Shown one piece after another: positions 23,077 to 34,690 of a DNA stretch of 64,000 bases (position 1 is its first letter; every line of letters starts with the position of its first letter). The position numbers and the translations under genes were made by a program. This stretch comes from Panorpa germanica (taxonomy: Eukaryota > Arthropoda > Insecta > Mecoptera > Panorpidae), in contig CAVMBN010000158.1 of the NCBI GenBank assembly GCA_963678705.1, forward strand, positions 248,001 through 312,000, given 5' to 3'. The notes under the pieces were generated by a model that saw only the letters and a program-made list of their open reading frames with translations, had not been told where the DNA came from and made no database searches.

Positions 23077-23108
23077 CTAGCAAACCCGGCGAACTCCGTT
23101 TCGCCATC
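23077..23108 (-). other. 3' hairpin of the minus-strand Helitron
   Basis: On the minus strand GGCGAA pairs with TTCGCC across a six-base loop; GGGTTTG and terminal CTAG follow. It abuts the TA microsatellite. Confidence 0.7.
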
Positions 23109-23329
23109 AGATGGCTTCGTTTTATGTAACATTTCGTTTGGTGATTAAAAGATGAAGAAATTTCTTTTTTTTTGTTTTATATTTGAAAAGGAAAAATTTT
23201 ATTTCATTTCACAACAGTAATGAATTCATTTCGATTAGTGTTATTTAGTTGAACTTCTCTAAGTAAATGAAAGTGAATCCAAAGTAAATACTGAATCGAA
23301 GCGTTATACGTGTCCGCAAATTATCCGTT

Positions 23330-24449
23330 TCATTGAAGTGCTCTTTGGTAAACCACATTTTTTGTTTTTTGGTCTGACGTTAACACAAACAAAGCGGATG
23401 GTTTCCCAACTCGTGAACACGCAACGTATAACTGTCCATGTGAAAAACAATGATTTTCTAAATTTATCCCGCAAACACTAAGCGATTGGCCTTGTGACTT
23501 GTTAATTGTCATTGCGAACGCAAGGCGAACTGGAAATTGCAATCGTTTGAAGTCAAACGGAAGATCAGTCGGAATCATTGGTATTCGAGGAATACATACA
23601 TTTTCACCTGCGTACTTTCCGTTAATAATGGTTGCCTCAATCAAATTCGGCATAAGTCTTTTTATCGACAGTCGAGTACCGTTGCAAAGTCGCGGTGGAT
23701 TCAAATTAAGCAATATCATAATAACTGTACCAAGTTTGAGTTGCAAGTTATGTGGTGGAAATCCTGGTAACTCCAGAGAGTTCAAAAACTCCGTTGGATA
23801 ATTTACTACATCATCAAGATTTGTTATGGAATCAACGGATTTGTATGACACCAAATCGCCAGCAATTTTTGATTGAATGGTGAAATTCAGTGCGTGTACA
23901 TCATTATTCTTTGCGGCAAGAATTGCTCGTTGACTTAACCAAGCATAATTCTGATAATTCTCACTAATGTTTGGGCAAACATTTTCAATAAGAGCTAATT
24001 GAGAGTCTACAAATCGGCAAAAGTCGTTTGTAAGAGTAATTAATCCAGATGTCGCATCAACTGGGACTTTTCCATTTCCAACAGCTAACAATTGTTTGGA
24101 AAATTGTGCAGCACTTTGATCGTTTTGAAGTTGAACTCTCATATTAGTGGTTAGCGATAATGTTTTTACGTTATTCCATAAAGGTGATGCCTTCAGGCAA
24201 GCATTCAATTCATCTGCAGGCGTTCCACGGGGAATTACTGGCAACGTCTGCCTGAAATCGCGTGCCAACAATATCATCAAGCCGCCAAAGATGTTGTTAT
24301 TTCGCCGAAGATCCTTCAGTGTGAAGTTAAGTGCTTCAAGTTATTTCTTATGTGCCATTGTGCACTCATCCCAAACAATGAGGTTGCATTGCATCAACAA
24401 TTTTCCCATTGCACTGGATCGGGAAATATTGCATGTTGGAGTATCAATT
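23330..24449 (-). pseudogene. Helitron PIF1 helicase C-terminal remnant
   Basis: It begins just before Walker B (NLIVWDECTMAHK, ~24,370) and lacks Walker A. A stop or frame change lies near 24,340. From 24,280 the frame is open for 316 codons: LARDFRQTLPVIPRGTPADELNA with Gly-Asp altered to Ala-Arg, NGTRLSIKRL, TINKSQGQSL and VACSRVGKPSALFVL. Motif order is normal for PIF1 but ATP binding cannot occur without the P-loop. It ends at 23,330, ~250 bases before the element end. Confidence 0.85.
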
Positions 24450-25460
24450 GTGTAATTGGATCGACCATCTTCAACGTGATGTCGTATCCGTCTTGCCCTT
24501 GCCAATAAATGATTGGATATTGTAACGCATCGTACAAACGATATGTATCGTTTACACGATGCATGATATTGCTTCTTCGCTAAACGACAATGTCTTGCGA
24601 TTTAGTTGGATCGCCAACAATAATTGCAGCAACATCATTAACGGTGGGTGCATTGAATCTTCGCACATGTTCACCTGTTGGGGTACAATCCGCTCTTATG
24701 ACAAATTTGTGCGTATCCGATGGCATTCGTTCCAATGTTGTTTTGAACATATTAACCACAGCACTATTAGCGTGAAAAAATCCTTGCAACTGTTCAATAA
24801 TTCGTCTCTTTAACTGTTGTGTTCCCTGTATATTGCACCGCACATTCAGCTGATCCACCATCGACGAAATGAAATATATTTGCAGAAATTGATGCGGTTC
24901 ATCTGGTGTTGGCACCATTGAACCATGCAAATGATATATTTGTCCTTGTATCTGTAATTGCAAACAATCATTTGTTGAAGAATACGGTGTAACTTCTGAT
25001 CGTGTGATGGTGAAGTGTGTGGTGTACATGTAGTTGTTATGTGTTGCAATTCATTGTGTTGGTGAGAGCGATTGGTTATGTGTGTTGTATCTTTTACCTT
25101 GAAAGTCGGCATGAAGCCGCCATCTCGAATGATATTAGCTCCAAAGGAAGTCATGCGAAAGCAGTTATTGTATTCAAGGATGTGTTGAAGTAAATGGCTG
25201 GAATCGGGATCTCTTCCATCGAACAATGGTTTCAGTGGCTGTGGTGGTGTAAGTAATGGATCCAGTTTGACTTTTCCACTTGCGCAGCACAATCCAGCCG
25301 TTTCTCTTTTGAACTTTAACGCATTGCAATATCGGCATATAGTCGTCGTTCGTCCAATATCTAAATTTTCATCATCACTGTAGTTCGCAGTGGGATCATA
25401 TTGGAATGCCAAGCGATTGTATGATGCCAATGATCTTCGTGTGATTACGCGTTGTCTCAA
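24450..25460 (-). pseudogene. Helitron Rep N-terminal remnant
   Basis: The open part from 25,460 has a CRYCNALKFKRE...LCCASGKV zinc motif at residues ~42-66, like residues ~77-100 of the 13-kb Helitron protein. A frame change near 25,030 leads into the Helitron-like N-terminal domain (QGQIYHLHGSM, FLQIYF; 24,580-25,029). It continues open to ~24,450 with YWQGQDGYDI. There the sequence jumps directly into helicase, so HUH and Tyr motifs are absent. Several frame breaks are present. Confidence 0.8.
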
Positions 25461-26117
25461 TCGGGCATTTTCTGTTATTATATTTTATCTTTCTTCGCTT
25501 AAATTCTGTGAATACAGTTGTTGCTGGCTTGCATGTCTTGCGCGGCGGCCGATGTTCGCACGTCGTCCTCTAGGCATTTTGGACTATGGACAGAGTGGTG
25601 AATGTAACCTTAAATGCACGATCCACATAATTTACACAGTTCAACTTACCACCTTAAAGGCAAATGTCTGCTGTTGAAATTGAATAAAAATTTGCACAAT
25701 ACACGTGATTGATTTGATGGTTTCCAATTGAAATGTTAGGAAACGAATAACTCATTTTTTTAACTTTTTTTTCACAATTTCACAATGAACACAATACCGG
25801 TTTGTCACATGAAATTAATTAACTGAGCAGAGAATAATGAGTAGCTGTCAAACAATGTATCACGCACCGGCGCCTACTACTTAAAACACCGGTCTACTTA
25901 AAATATTGGTTTGTATATATGCTATGTATCAGAGTAGGCGCTGTATGTGAAAAAAGATTTTCCCGCTTTTCTGTTGAAATTTTTCCTGAAATTTCTTTGC
26001 TATAAACCTCACGGAGCCCGAGACCTTTCCAACGAATGCAAAACCGTGGAAATCGGTTTGTGCGTTCTGGAGTTATAACGTCAGGAAGGAAAACCCGACT
26101 TATTTTTATATAGTAGA

Positions 26118-27350
26118 TATATACCAACAATTAGTTGATACGTAACATTCTAAAATATACATATTTGTGACATTATAATATTTCAACAATATTTGATTAA
26201 GGATTAATTCCAAGTAGGTGCAATTAAATGGTCGATGCTTAAATAAATATCGAGCAATAAAATATCTAAGCAAAAGAAAAAATTAAAAAATGTGTAAGTA
26301 ACACTGATAATGATAATTGCGTATTATAACGCGGTGAACATGGAACCCACATGAGGTACCGTCCAAAAAAAAATACGAGTACAGAATATTAAATAGTACT
26401 ATTACTATTAAGGGTACAGAATTATTTATATTGAAATAATATTAATCTTTAAAGATGAGTGAAAATAAAATGATATAACGTATTTAATTGATATGATTCG
26501 GATAATTATCTTGACTTTGGATTGCCATCCACATGTTACTTTGAGCGTGCATTCTACAGGTTACCTTGTGCGATCCTTTACTATATCAAGTTGATATTTT
26601 ATCAATCCACTGAATTTCAACTTAAATCATACTCCTGGTTCCCTAAAATTTTAACCAAAGGCACACGAGAAATATATCCATAATATTACGGGGGTTATAA
26701 TTATACACACTGTAAGATTCACTTTCACTGAATATTTATAATATATCTCTAATTCTGGATTTACAAGTTTTCACAAAAATGGCGGCCGTTAACAAACTGC
26801 AAGCCAATGTCGCATCCAAAACAATGAATTCCATAGTTATAAAATATATGACTCATAATCATTGGTCCGACTTACACATCGCGGACTCATGGTGTTTTTT
26901 CAATACACCAACTATTAGAAAACAATTCAAGTACGGAAAAGAATATTTTTTCTTACCCAATAAACAATATAATTAACCCTTGTTAATTCACAGATATATT
27001 ATTTAACAATTATACCAAAACTAATTCTTCATATATTTTTCACTGTTTCACTACTCGGCGTATACTACTCGAGTCCTCGTCCCGAGCCTAGCTCGAGAGC
27101 CGACACGATTCTTTGCCTCTCTATACTCCTGTCCTGTGGGTTACAGATGCATGAATCCGATTGCCATAATAATTTGAAACATAGCAAAAATTATTAAAAA
27201 GAAATACAGAACAACAAAAGATGACGAAAACGTGACGTGTACTAGAACTACGTCACATCTTTACCCATACTTTCGGGAATTTTTTTTTAATATTGTAGAT
27301 TTTGTTGTACGGCTGATATCATTTTCCATTTTTTTGTAGCAGTGAAATAA
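26118..27350. other. No gene recognised; probably 5' part of a decayed retroelement
   Basis: AT-rich sequence. A 65-codon open stretch at 26,779-26,976 has no recognisable motif. The gag remnant that begins at ~27,360 suggests part of this could be its LTR and leader, but I could not find a matching second LTR. Confidence 0.35.
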
Positions 27351-27359
27351 AAACAGTCA

Positions 27360-28330
27360 TGGACGATTTATACAACAGGTCAGTAACAGAACTACAGCAA
27401 AAATTAAGTTTGCTTGCATAATGCAGGCTGTCAGCGTGGAAATCGTGCTAAATTGTTGATGAGAATAAACTCGTACAATAGCACAATTGGAGAACAGAAT
27501 AGCAGGTATGTACTCAATAAAACAGTCAATAAAACTAATTATACGGCCTTGAGATTTTAATTGGCTTTACCTAAATATGATTGACCTAAAAATGCCAAAT
27601 TATGGATCAAACCATTTAATTTCTGTGACTAGGCGGAAATAGAAACAAGCTACGGATATTTGTATACCAGACGATTGTTAGCTGATATCGTTAAAAAATT
27701 TGTAAATTTTAAAACCTGAATAATAAATTCGGAAACGTTTAAATCATATTTGATCTATAAGTTCCATACTAGTTTAACCAGTGCGCAAGTTCAAAAGATG
27801 CAAAGGTATAAAACCCAGATGAAACTTCATTATGTTTATCATATTATAGATATTGCTCGTCAAGCGAACGTCAAACAAATTGCTAAAAAGGATTATATTA
27901 TAGCGGGCATACGCGATAATGCTGTTAATAAAGTAATACAGTATGTACCCGAAAATATTGCACAGCTAAGGCTCAAGATTGAGCAATATGAAAAAATACT
28001 AACGAGAATGATAAGAAATGAGAAATGTCAGGTACCAAAACAAAAACTGACACAATAAGTGAGAAGAATAAATTTTTAAAATGTGGTTCGTCATCACACA
28101 CATTAAAATTGTGGCCAGATAATGACAAGTGTTGTAAATACTTTAATTTTGGTAAACACGGACATTTTACTACAGAGTGTAAAACTAAATTAAATATTGT
28201 TAAGTTAGAACATAATATTATAAAAGCAGAAATGACAAAATTAATTTATGTTAATAAAAGCAGTAGTGTAAAAGCTTAAATAGATACTGGTAGTGATTTG
28301 ATAGCAGTACGCGAAGACTAGTTTAAAACA
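27360..28330 (+). pseudogene. gag: Decayed gag-protease of an LTR element
   Basis: An ATG at ~27,360 opens a Gag-like N-terminus in which a SAP-like motif (L-x-x-L...GNRAKLLMRI) is recognisable across a frame change (~27,380-27,470). A helical Gag-like region is open at 27,750-28,058. A zinc-knuckle-like CCKYFNFGKHGHFTTEC lies at ~28,130-28,180, with one Cys replaced by Phe. After a stop at ~28,279 comes IDTGSDL, the aspartic protease active-site box. The element is cut at ~28,345-28,374 by the LTR of the next one. No pol follows. Confidence 0.65.
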
Positions 28331-28374
28331 TTATAGAATATTAAATTAACTAACTCTGTTACAACAAAACGTCA

Positions 28375-28843
28375 AATGTCAATTCAATTAATATTCAACT
28401 ATGTAATATCTTAGTTGGTTGTCAGGATGATAAAGAATCACATAATTGGTTTAATACATTTATTGAATAAAATAATAACGATGATAATAATAATGATAAT
28501 AATACAATAAGGTTACAAAATAAATGTTGGTGTTTACTTTACAAATACAGAACAATAAATGCACAAACAATCTTAAGTTCTAGTTAATATATACTATGTC
28601 CTACATTAGTTTTCAGCTAGACTTAATAGGTTTATTTTATTACTTTTAAGAATAAATTTAGTTAATTTCCGTAAGCCTCTCCTTACGTATTCAGTCAGTG
28701 GTTTAAAGTTTCACACAATATATTTGCTTCAACCTTCCACTTGGTTTCTGTTTAAAATATACCCTCAATAATCACATTCCTTATGACTTTCCTAGACCGG
28801 GTGTCATAGTTATGATTTCTTTGTATGCTTGATTTATTTTTAC
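28375..28843 (-). repeat. 3' LTR of copy B1
   Basis: Nearly identical to 31,383-31,852 and clearly related to 51,419-51,895. On the coding strand it starts at (C/T)GTAAAAATAAATC just after the pol stop. It ends near ATTGACATTTG, where it meets the older gag-protease remnant. Confidence 0.75.
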
Positions 28844-28847
28844 GATC

Positions 28848-30140
28848 CTACACGGCCATATGACCTTGCTTTGGCCTCCAAAGACGATACGTTACTGCTG
28901 TCATCTGTTTGCTGCTCGGCTCTTGACATACAACATCTCCAGTTTCAGAATCACTGTCGTCTGAGAACACGTCCCATGGCTTCATGTGATCGGCACTTGA
29001 GTGTGTATTAGAAGAACCTTTCCCTGCACCGATACGTCTTACTCTATGCCGTTTATTTGTGTCAACTCCCGTAACCTGATGCGGTCCTAAATATTTATTA
29101 TGTAATTTAAATCCAGTACCAAACTGGGTTCTTTTCACGGCTACAATGTCTCCGACTTTGTATGTCCTAGCTGATTTCCTATTTCTATTAAAATTCCTGG
29201 GATTCTCTTCCTGTGTTTTTAATATTTGTTTCTTGGCGTTAACACGTAACTCTTGCAAGTCGTCCTCACGCATTTCTCGAGCAACTTTGTGTAACAGCTG
29301 ATAGATATGCGTCTCATCTTCTGTTTTCATTGTCACACCTGATAACAACTTGGACGGTGTAGTATTTATGCTACGCTGATAAGTTTTGATTAATGTTTGC
29401 TCTTCGACCTTGCCGTCGTTCAACCAGGTTTGTACATGCTTCTCCGCTTCTTCCTGTTCGTAGTAAGCCATACGTCGCGAATTTTGAAAAACAGGAACCT
29501 CATCGGTCATGTATATTACTGTTGCTTCAGTAACCCTTGTTACTTTTGGTTCATAAGTTTTAACTAGTTTAGTAACTTTAGCCCTGGCACCTGGACTAAT
29601 GTTATAACCCATGACGATTTCGTCGTCGGCTACACATAATATTTTATTCTGCTCACTTTTATCGTACTTTTTTCGCATGGTAATACCGTCTACACTTATT
29701 TTGGTTACTACTTGGTCTAGCACAGGTTTACCGATTACAACACTATGTCTAGTTGTACTTGATGGAACTATTAAAAAGTTGGTACAGTACTGTTCATTGT
29801 CTACTTTAACTTGAGCACTAAATTCACCTAAAACTTTGATTTGAAATCCTCCGATTCCACAAAATACAATATTGTTTTCGCGCACAACCGCATTACTACT
29901 TAATTTAATATAATCGTCAGCTCTTATCAAATTCTGATCACTTCCGGTATCAATCAGACATTTAAAACTGATACTGTCTATGCTCATGTCTTTTGTCATA
30001 TCACATGTTTTATTTGTGTTCACTAACAAAGCATCACTCGTATTATTCGAAATACAATTTCTCGAAATATGTCCCTCTTTATGACATTTAAAACACTTTA
30101 TTTTACTTTTACTTTTAATGTTTTTCTCACTTGGTTCGAC
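28848..30140 (-). CDS. pro: Protease fused to a pol remnant with integrase C-terminus (B1)
   Basis: After the gag stop at 30,141 the same frame stays open. It begins with a zinc knuckle CFKCHKEGHISRNC (~30,085-30,045), then from 30,029 the retropepsin box CLIDTGSDQN (~29,955-29,925). Next is the start of RT (VPVFQNSRRMAY...WLNDGKVEE, ~29,500-29,395). Instead of the RT palm, the frame passes straight to an integrase C-terminal tail: TPSKLLSGV, AKKQILKTQEENPRNFNRN, YKVGDIVAVKRTQFG and KYLGPHQV. An in-frame deletion of ~2 kb of pol explains this. The retropepsin Asp is present. Such a protein could supply protease but not reverse transcription or integration, so the copy must have moved with enzymes from another element. 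Confidence 0.8.
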   Translation of the reverse strand, partial: VEPSEKNIKSKSKIKCFKCHKEGHISRNCISNNTSDALLVNTNKTCDMTKDMSIDSISFKCLIDTGSDQNLIRADDYIKLSSNAVVRENNIVFCGIGGFQIKVLGEFSAQVKVDNEQYCTNFLIVPSSTTRHSVVIGKPVLDQVVTKISVDGITMRKKYDKSEQNKILCVADDEIVMGYNISPGARAKVTKLVKTYEPKVTRVTEATVIYMTDEVPVFQNSRRMAYYEQEEAEKHVQTWLNDGKVEEQTLIKTYQRSINTTPSKLLSGVTMKTEDETHIYQLLHKVAREMREDDLQELRVNAKKQILKTQEENPRNFNRNRKSARTYKVGDIVAVKRTQFGTGFKLHNKYLGPHQVTGVDTNKRHRVRRIGAGKGSSNTHSSADHMKPWDVFSDDSDSETGDVVCQEPSSKQMTAVTYRLWRPKQGHMAV

Positions 30141-30975
30141 TCATTTATTCTCACTGTTTTGGTAGCTTTTTCGGCACACGTTTGCTTTATGTCCGAGTTC
30201 ATTACAATTAAAACATTTTATCGCGTTTAAGTCTTTTGTTCTGTCCTTACGTACATTAAAATTATTCCTTTCTTGCACTTGCAATAGTGTCGAATCATAA
30301 CGTTTTACTTTTAACATTAAATCGGGCACTGTTTTAAAGTCGCACATTGATAACACACTTATCATGTCTTTGTTGTTTAGTCCGGCTATTATGTATTTTA
30401 TAACGGCTTTTTCGATAATATTATCACTTTTACTAGCGATCGCTTTCACCGAATATACATAATCTTCTATTGCTTCGTTTTTTTTTCGTTGTCTCTTCAT
30501 TATTTCCATGTGTACGTCAGATTCATCGTACTCCACTGGAAAATTCCTGATTAACTCGTATTTGAACGTTGTCCAATCCTTAACTAAGTTCAAACTAGCA
30601 TCAAACCAGTTTTTCGCGGCACACTGCAGCTTGTTGACACCTTGATGAAGCTTCACTTTATCACTCCATCCATAAATGTCTGCTACTTCCGACACTTTTT
30701 GTACCCAAGCTGTAGCCGTCAATACCGTGGTTGCTGGGTTAAACACAGGTATGCATTCCAGGTTCTGTGTCGGCGTAAACCCATGGTGATTCATTCTCTG
30801 TTCCTGTATTGTACTGTTCCTGATACTCATCTGCAATAGTTCCTTCCTAAGCCTCGTCAGATCTGCTTGCACTCCCAACCAACTATCTTTATTAGATGTT
30901 AAATTCCTGAGCTTCCAGCTAACAAACTATCATCAACAGAAGTATCGTTCATGCTTACGTTATATGCCATTTTTA
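30141..30975 (-). pseudogene. gag: Gag of copy B1
   Basis: The ATG equivalent to that of copy C lies at ~30,971, but a stop and frame change near 30,900 separate the first ~25 residues. From 30,878 the frame is open for 245 codons. It has a retrotransposon Gag capsid-like region (AWVQKVSEVADIYGWSD, NWFDASL...FKYELIRNFP, IEDYVYSVKAIA, YIIAGLNN) and a zinc knuckle CFNCNELGHKANVC near the C-terminus. A TGA at 30,141 separates it from the second knuckle and protease; copy B2 reads through this position. Confidence 0.75.
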
Positions 30976-31159
30976 ATTTTCTCCTCGTAAAACAGTTTAC
31001 ACACTTTTTCTGATACAATTCACTTGCTAGTCCTATTATAAAGTCCGTCTTATAAATTCTCGACTATTCCGCTAATGAACTATCACTTGAAAGCACTGTT
31101 TGTAGAAAACTATTTTGTATTAATCTTCTTTGTATTATTCACTTATGAATAACTCGTAG

Positions 31160-31345
31160 ATAACTAATCCGCACTTAGTTCAATTCGCCATGAGTTACTA
31201 ATCCGCACTTCTGTTTAATTCGCTATGAGTTACTAATCCGCACTTAGTTCAATTCGCTATGAGTTACTAATCCGCACTTCTGATGTGGAAAACGAGAGTA
31301 CAATCCCACTTCTGATGTGGAAAACGATAACCAATCCGGTAATCT
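31160..31345. repeat. Short tandem repeats in the LTR-element leader
   Basis: Three copies of a ~41-bp unit (AATCCGCACTT...AATTCGC(C/T)ATGAGTTACT) are followed by copies of TCTGATGTGGAAAACGA. The same TTCCACATCAGA words occur at 51,930-52,030 and again after the coding region of copy C (54,380-54,475). They may be enhancer-like leader repeats. Confidence 0.6.
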
Positions 31346-31382
31346 GATGTGGAATTAAGGTACTCTTATTTAATTTAGGGCG

Positions 31383-31852
31383 AATGTCAATTCAATTAAT
31401 ATTCAACTATGTAATATCTTAGTTGGTTGTCAGGATGATAAAGAATCACATAATTGGTTTAATACATTTATTGAATAAAATAATAACGATGATAATATTA
31501 ATGATAATAATACAATAAGGTTACAATATAAACGTTGGTGTTTACTTTACAAAAACAGAACAATGAATGCACAAACCATCTTAAGTTCTAGTTAATATAT
31601 ACTCTGTCCTACATTAGTTTTCAGCTAGACTTAATAGGTTTATTTTATTACTTCTAAGAATAAATTTAGTTAATTTTCGTAAGCATCCCCTTACGTATTC
31701 AGTCAGTGGTTTAAAGTATCACACAATATAATTGCTTCAACATTTCACTTGGTTTCTGTTTAAAATATACCCTCATTAATCACATTCTTTATGACTTTTC
31801 TAGACCGGGTGTCATAGTTATGATTTCTTTGTATGCTTGATTTATTTTTACG
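31383..31852 (-). repeat. LTR shared by copies B1 and B2
   Basis: It lies between the leader of B1 and the 3' coding end of B2, both on the minus strand, so a single LTR serves as 5' LTR of B1 and 3' LTR of B2. It is nearly identical to 28,375-28,843. Confidence 0.75.
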
Positions 31853-31855
31853 ATC

Positions 31856-33600
31856 CTACACGGCCATATGACCTTGCTTTGGCCTCCAAAGACGATACGT
31901 TACTGCTGTCATCTGTTTGCTGCTCGGCTCTTGACATACAACATCTCCAGTTTCAGAATCACTGTCGTCTGAGAACACGCCCCATGGCTTTATGTGACCG
32001 GCACTTGAGTGTGTATTAGAAGAACCTTTCCCTGCACAGATACGTCTTACTCTATACCGGTTATTTGTGTCGACTCCCGTAACCTGATACGGTTCTAAAT
32101 ATTTATTATGTAATTTAAATCCAGTACCAAACTGGATTCTTTTCACGGCTACAATGTCTCCGACTTTGTATGTCCTAGCTGGTTTCCTATTTCTATTGAA
32201 ATTCCTGGGATTCTCTTCCTGTGTTTTTAATATTTGTTTCTTGGCGTTAACACGTAACTCTTGCAAGTCGTCCTCACGCATTTCTCGATTAACTTTGTGT
32301 AACAGCTGATAGATATGCGTCTCATCTTCTGTTTTCATTGTCACACCTGATAACAACTTGGACGGTGTAGTATTTATGCTACGCTGATAAGTTTTGATTA
32401 ATGTTTGCTCTTCGACCTTGCCGTCGTTCAACCAGGTTTGTACATGCTTCTCCGCTTCTTCCTGTTCGCAGTAAGCCATACGTCGCGAATGGTTCTCGCG
32501 AACTTTTGGTTCATAAGTTTTAACTAGTTTGTTAACTTTAGCCCTGGCACCTGGACTAATGTTATAACCCATGACGATTTCGTCGTCGGCTACACATAAT
32601 ATTTTATTCTGCTCACTTTTATCGTACTTTTTTCGCATGGTAATACCGTCTACACTTATTTTGGTTACTACTTGGTCTAGCAGAGGTTTACCGATTACAA
32701 CACTATGTCTAGTTGTACTTGATGGAACTATTAAAAAGTTGGTACAGTACTGTTCATTGTCTACTTTAACTTAAGCACTAAATTCACCTAAAACTTTGAT
32801 TTGAAATCCTCCGATTCCAGAAAATACAATATAGTTTTCGCGCACAACCGCATTACTACTTAATTTAATATAATCGTCAGCTCTAATCAAATTCTGATCA
32901 CTTCCGGTATCAATCAGACATTTAAAACTGATACTGTCTATGCTCATGTCTTTTGTCATATCACATGTTTTATTTGTGTTCACTAACAAAGCATCACTCG
33001 TATTATTCGAAATACAATTTCTCGAAATATGTCCCTCTTCATGACATTTGAAACACTTTATTTTACTTTCACTTTTAATGTTTTTCTCAGTTGGTTCGAC
33101 TCCTTTATTCTCACTGTCTTGGTAGCTTTTTCGGCACACGTTTGCTTTATTTCCGAGTTTATTACAATTAAAACATTTTATCGCGTTTAAGTCTTTTGTT
33201 CTGTCCTTACGTACACCAAAATTATTCCATTCTTGCACTTGCAATAGTGTCGAATCATAACGTTTTACTTTTAACAACAAATCGGGCACTGTTTTAAAGT
33301 CGCACATTGATAATACACTTATCATGTCTTTGTTGTTTAGTCCGGCTATTATGTATTTTATAACGGCTTTTTCGATAATATTATCACTTTTACTAGCGAT
33401 CGCTTTCACCGAATATACATAATCTTCTATTGCTTCGTTTTTTTCTCGTTGTCTCTTCATTAGTTCCATGTGTACGTCAGATTCATCGTACTCCACTAAA
33501 AAATTCCTGATTAACTAGTATTTGAACGTTGTCCAATCCTTAACTAAGTTCAAACTAGCATCAAACTAGTTTTTCGCGGCACACTGCAGCTTGTTGACAC
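31856..33600 (-). pseudogene. Gag-protease-integrase tail of copy B2
   Basis: One frame runs from ~33,496 with a TAA at 32,771 and continues to 31,856. Both zinc knuckles are present: CFNCNKLGNKANVC (one His of the first knuckle replaced by Asn) and CFKCHEEGHISRNC. The retropepsin box is intact. The join between RT start and integrase tail is the same as in B1 (WLNDGKVEEQ then TLIKTYQRS). A 48-base deletion just before it removes the conserved RT entry segment. A stop near 33,515 breaks early gag. Confidence 0.75.
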
Positions 33601-33959
33601 CTTGATGAAGCTTCACTTTATCACTCCATCCATAAATGTCTGCTACTTCCTCCAATTTTAATACAATTATTGAATAAAATAATAAATTTATATATATGTA
33701 AATACACAATTTTTATCTAAAACATTGAATAATACGATAAATAATGAATTTTTTTTAAATCTAATGCATTAATTTAATAATAATTTTACAAAAATAATAT
33801 ATACATATGCATCCATTGATTTAGAAAGAAATAATGCAGGATTTGCTATATATGAACAAATAAATTTATTATATGCTAAATATAAATCAAAAAACAAAGT
33901 TTTCTATATTTAAAGCATTGGAAATTAATGAAAATATGTACAATAATTAAAAATTTTGT

Positions 33960-34690
33960 AAAAATAATGGATTTATTTAGTGTTTTAAAAAATTTAAATT
34001 CTAATGATCACAAATCAAATAATGATATTTTGACATGCCAATGTCAATATCTTACATGACATCCAAATTAAGGAGCTGTATTTCAACTTAATAAGTAAAA
34101 ATAATACTTTAAAATTAATGTGGATACCAGGACATTGCGGAATAAGAGCAAATGAAATTGCGGATAAATAGGCAAAGGAATTAATAAATTTAGAAGTTGA
34201 GATGAAAGTAAAATTACCTTCATATGAAATTTTTAATATAATCAAAAGAAGAGATTATTATATGTTTTATCCAAATTTAAGTAAGAATTATATCAACTAT
34301 AATCAGAATCAAAAGTAATCATTGTAAAACTCCAGCTCACCTGTATAAAATTAATAATAAATCCGACGATAGATGTCAATGTGGTGAAGAAGGAACTTTG
34401 GATCATATTATATTTGAATGCATAAATTAGCATATAGTTTAGTCACATAAAGTATAGTTTAGTATAGTAAATTTAGTCACTATGAAAATTCAATAGTGAT
34501 ATATTAAATGTGATTAAAACTTTTCCTGTCAATACTAAATTTTTGTTAAATGATTTAAAATTAATTAGTGAATTATTTAAATATTTTGAAATTTTGAAAA
34601 ATAGAATTATGAAATGTGAAATATGTATAAAAAATGTTTGATAATGGATATGACGAATAAAAGTCAAGGCAAATAAATAAATAAATTAAA
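33960..34690 (+). pseudogene. LINE 3' end: RNase H and terminal zinc motif
   Basis: Decayed coding sequence shows the RNase H signature WIPGHCGI.ANEIADK at ~34,110-34,165. Near 34,370-34,430 is CQCGEEGTLDHIIFEC, the Cys/His motif that ends many Jockey/I-type LINE ORF2 proteins. Many stops interrupt it. An AAATAAATAAATAAAT tail at ~34,670-34,685 marks the 3' end. The 5' truncation point is uncertain (33,657-33,960 is AT-rich and unassigned). Confidence 0.7.

Larger units (their letters stand above)
23077..26117 (-). mobile_element. Helitron with both ends, internally deleted
   Basis: On the minus strand the 5' end at 26,117 reads TCTACTATATAAAAATAAG, preceded by A. The 3' end has a stem GGCGAA/TTCGCC, then GGGTTTG and CTAG ending at 23,077, followed by T. 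Both ends and the A/T flanks fit Helitron insertion between A and T. Length is 3,041 bp. Inside, Rep N-terminal coding is joined to the helicase half, with the Rep catalytic core and helicase Walker A missing. The 5' ~650 bases (25,461-26,117) are leader sequence. Confidence 0.8.
28375..31852 (-). mobile_element. Defective LTR element copy B1
   Basis: Two LTRs (28,375-28,843 and 31,383-31,852) flank gag and a protease-integrase-tail fusion. Reverse transcriptase core, RNase H and integrase core are missing. It is the best preserved of three copies (B2 at 31,383-33,656, C at 51,419-54,470). The right LTR also serves copy B2. The leader (30,976-31,382) holds short tandem repeats. Confidence 0.8.
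31383..33656 (-). mobile_element. Defective LTR element copy B2, 5' truncated
   Basis: Head-to-tail with B1. It matches B1 up to the early gag region, then stops at ~33,656 against unrelated AT-rich sequence, so its leader and 5' LTR are missing. Confidence 0.75.

Noticed and set aside
22863..23132. 89-codon minus-strand ORF
   Set aside because: It is mostly translation of the TA microsatellite.
26779..26976. 65-codon ORF in front of the gag remnant
   Set aside because: Starts in an ATG context but has no family resemblance and no support from neighbours; left as part of an unassigned stretch.
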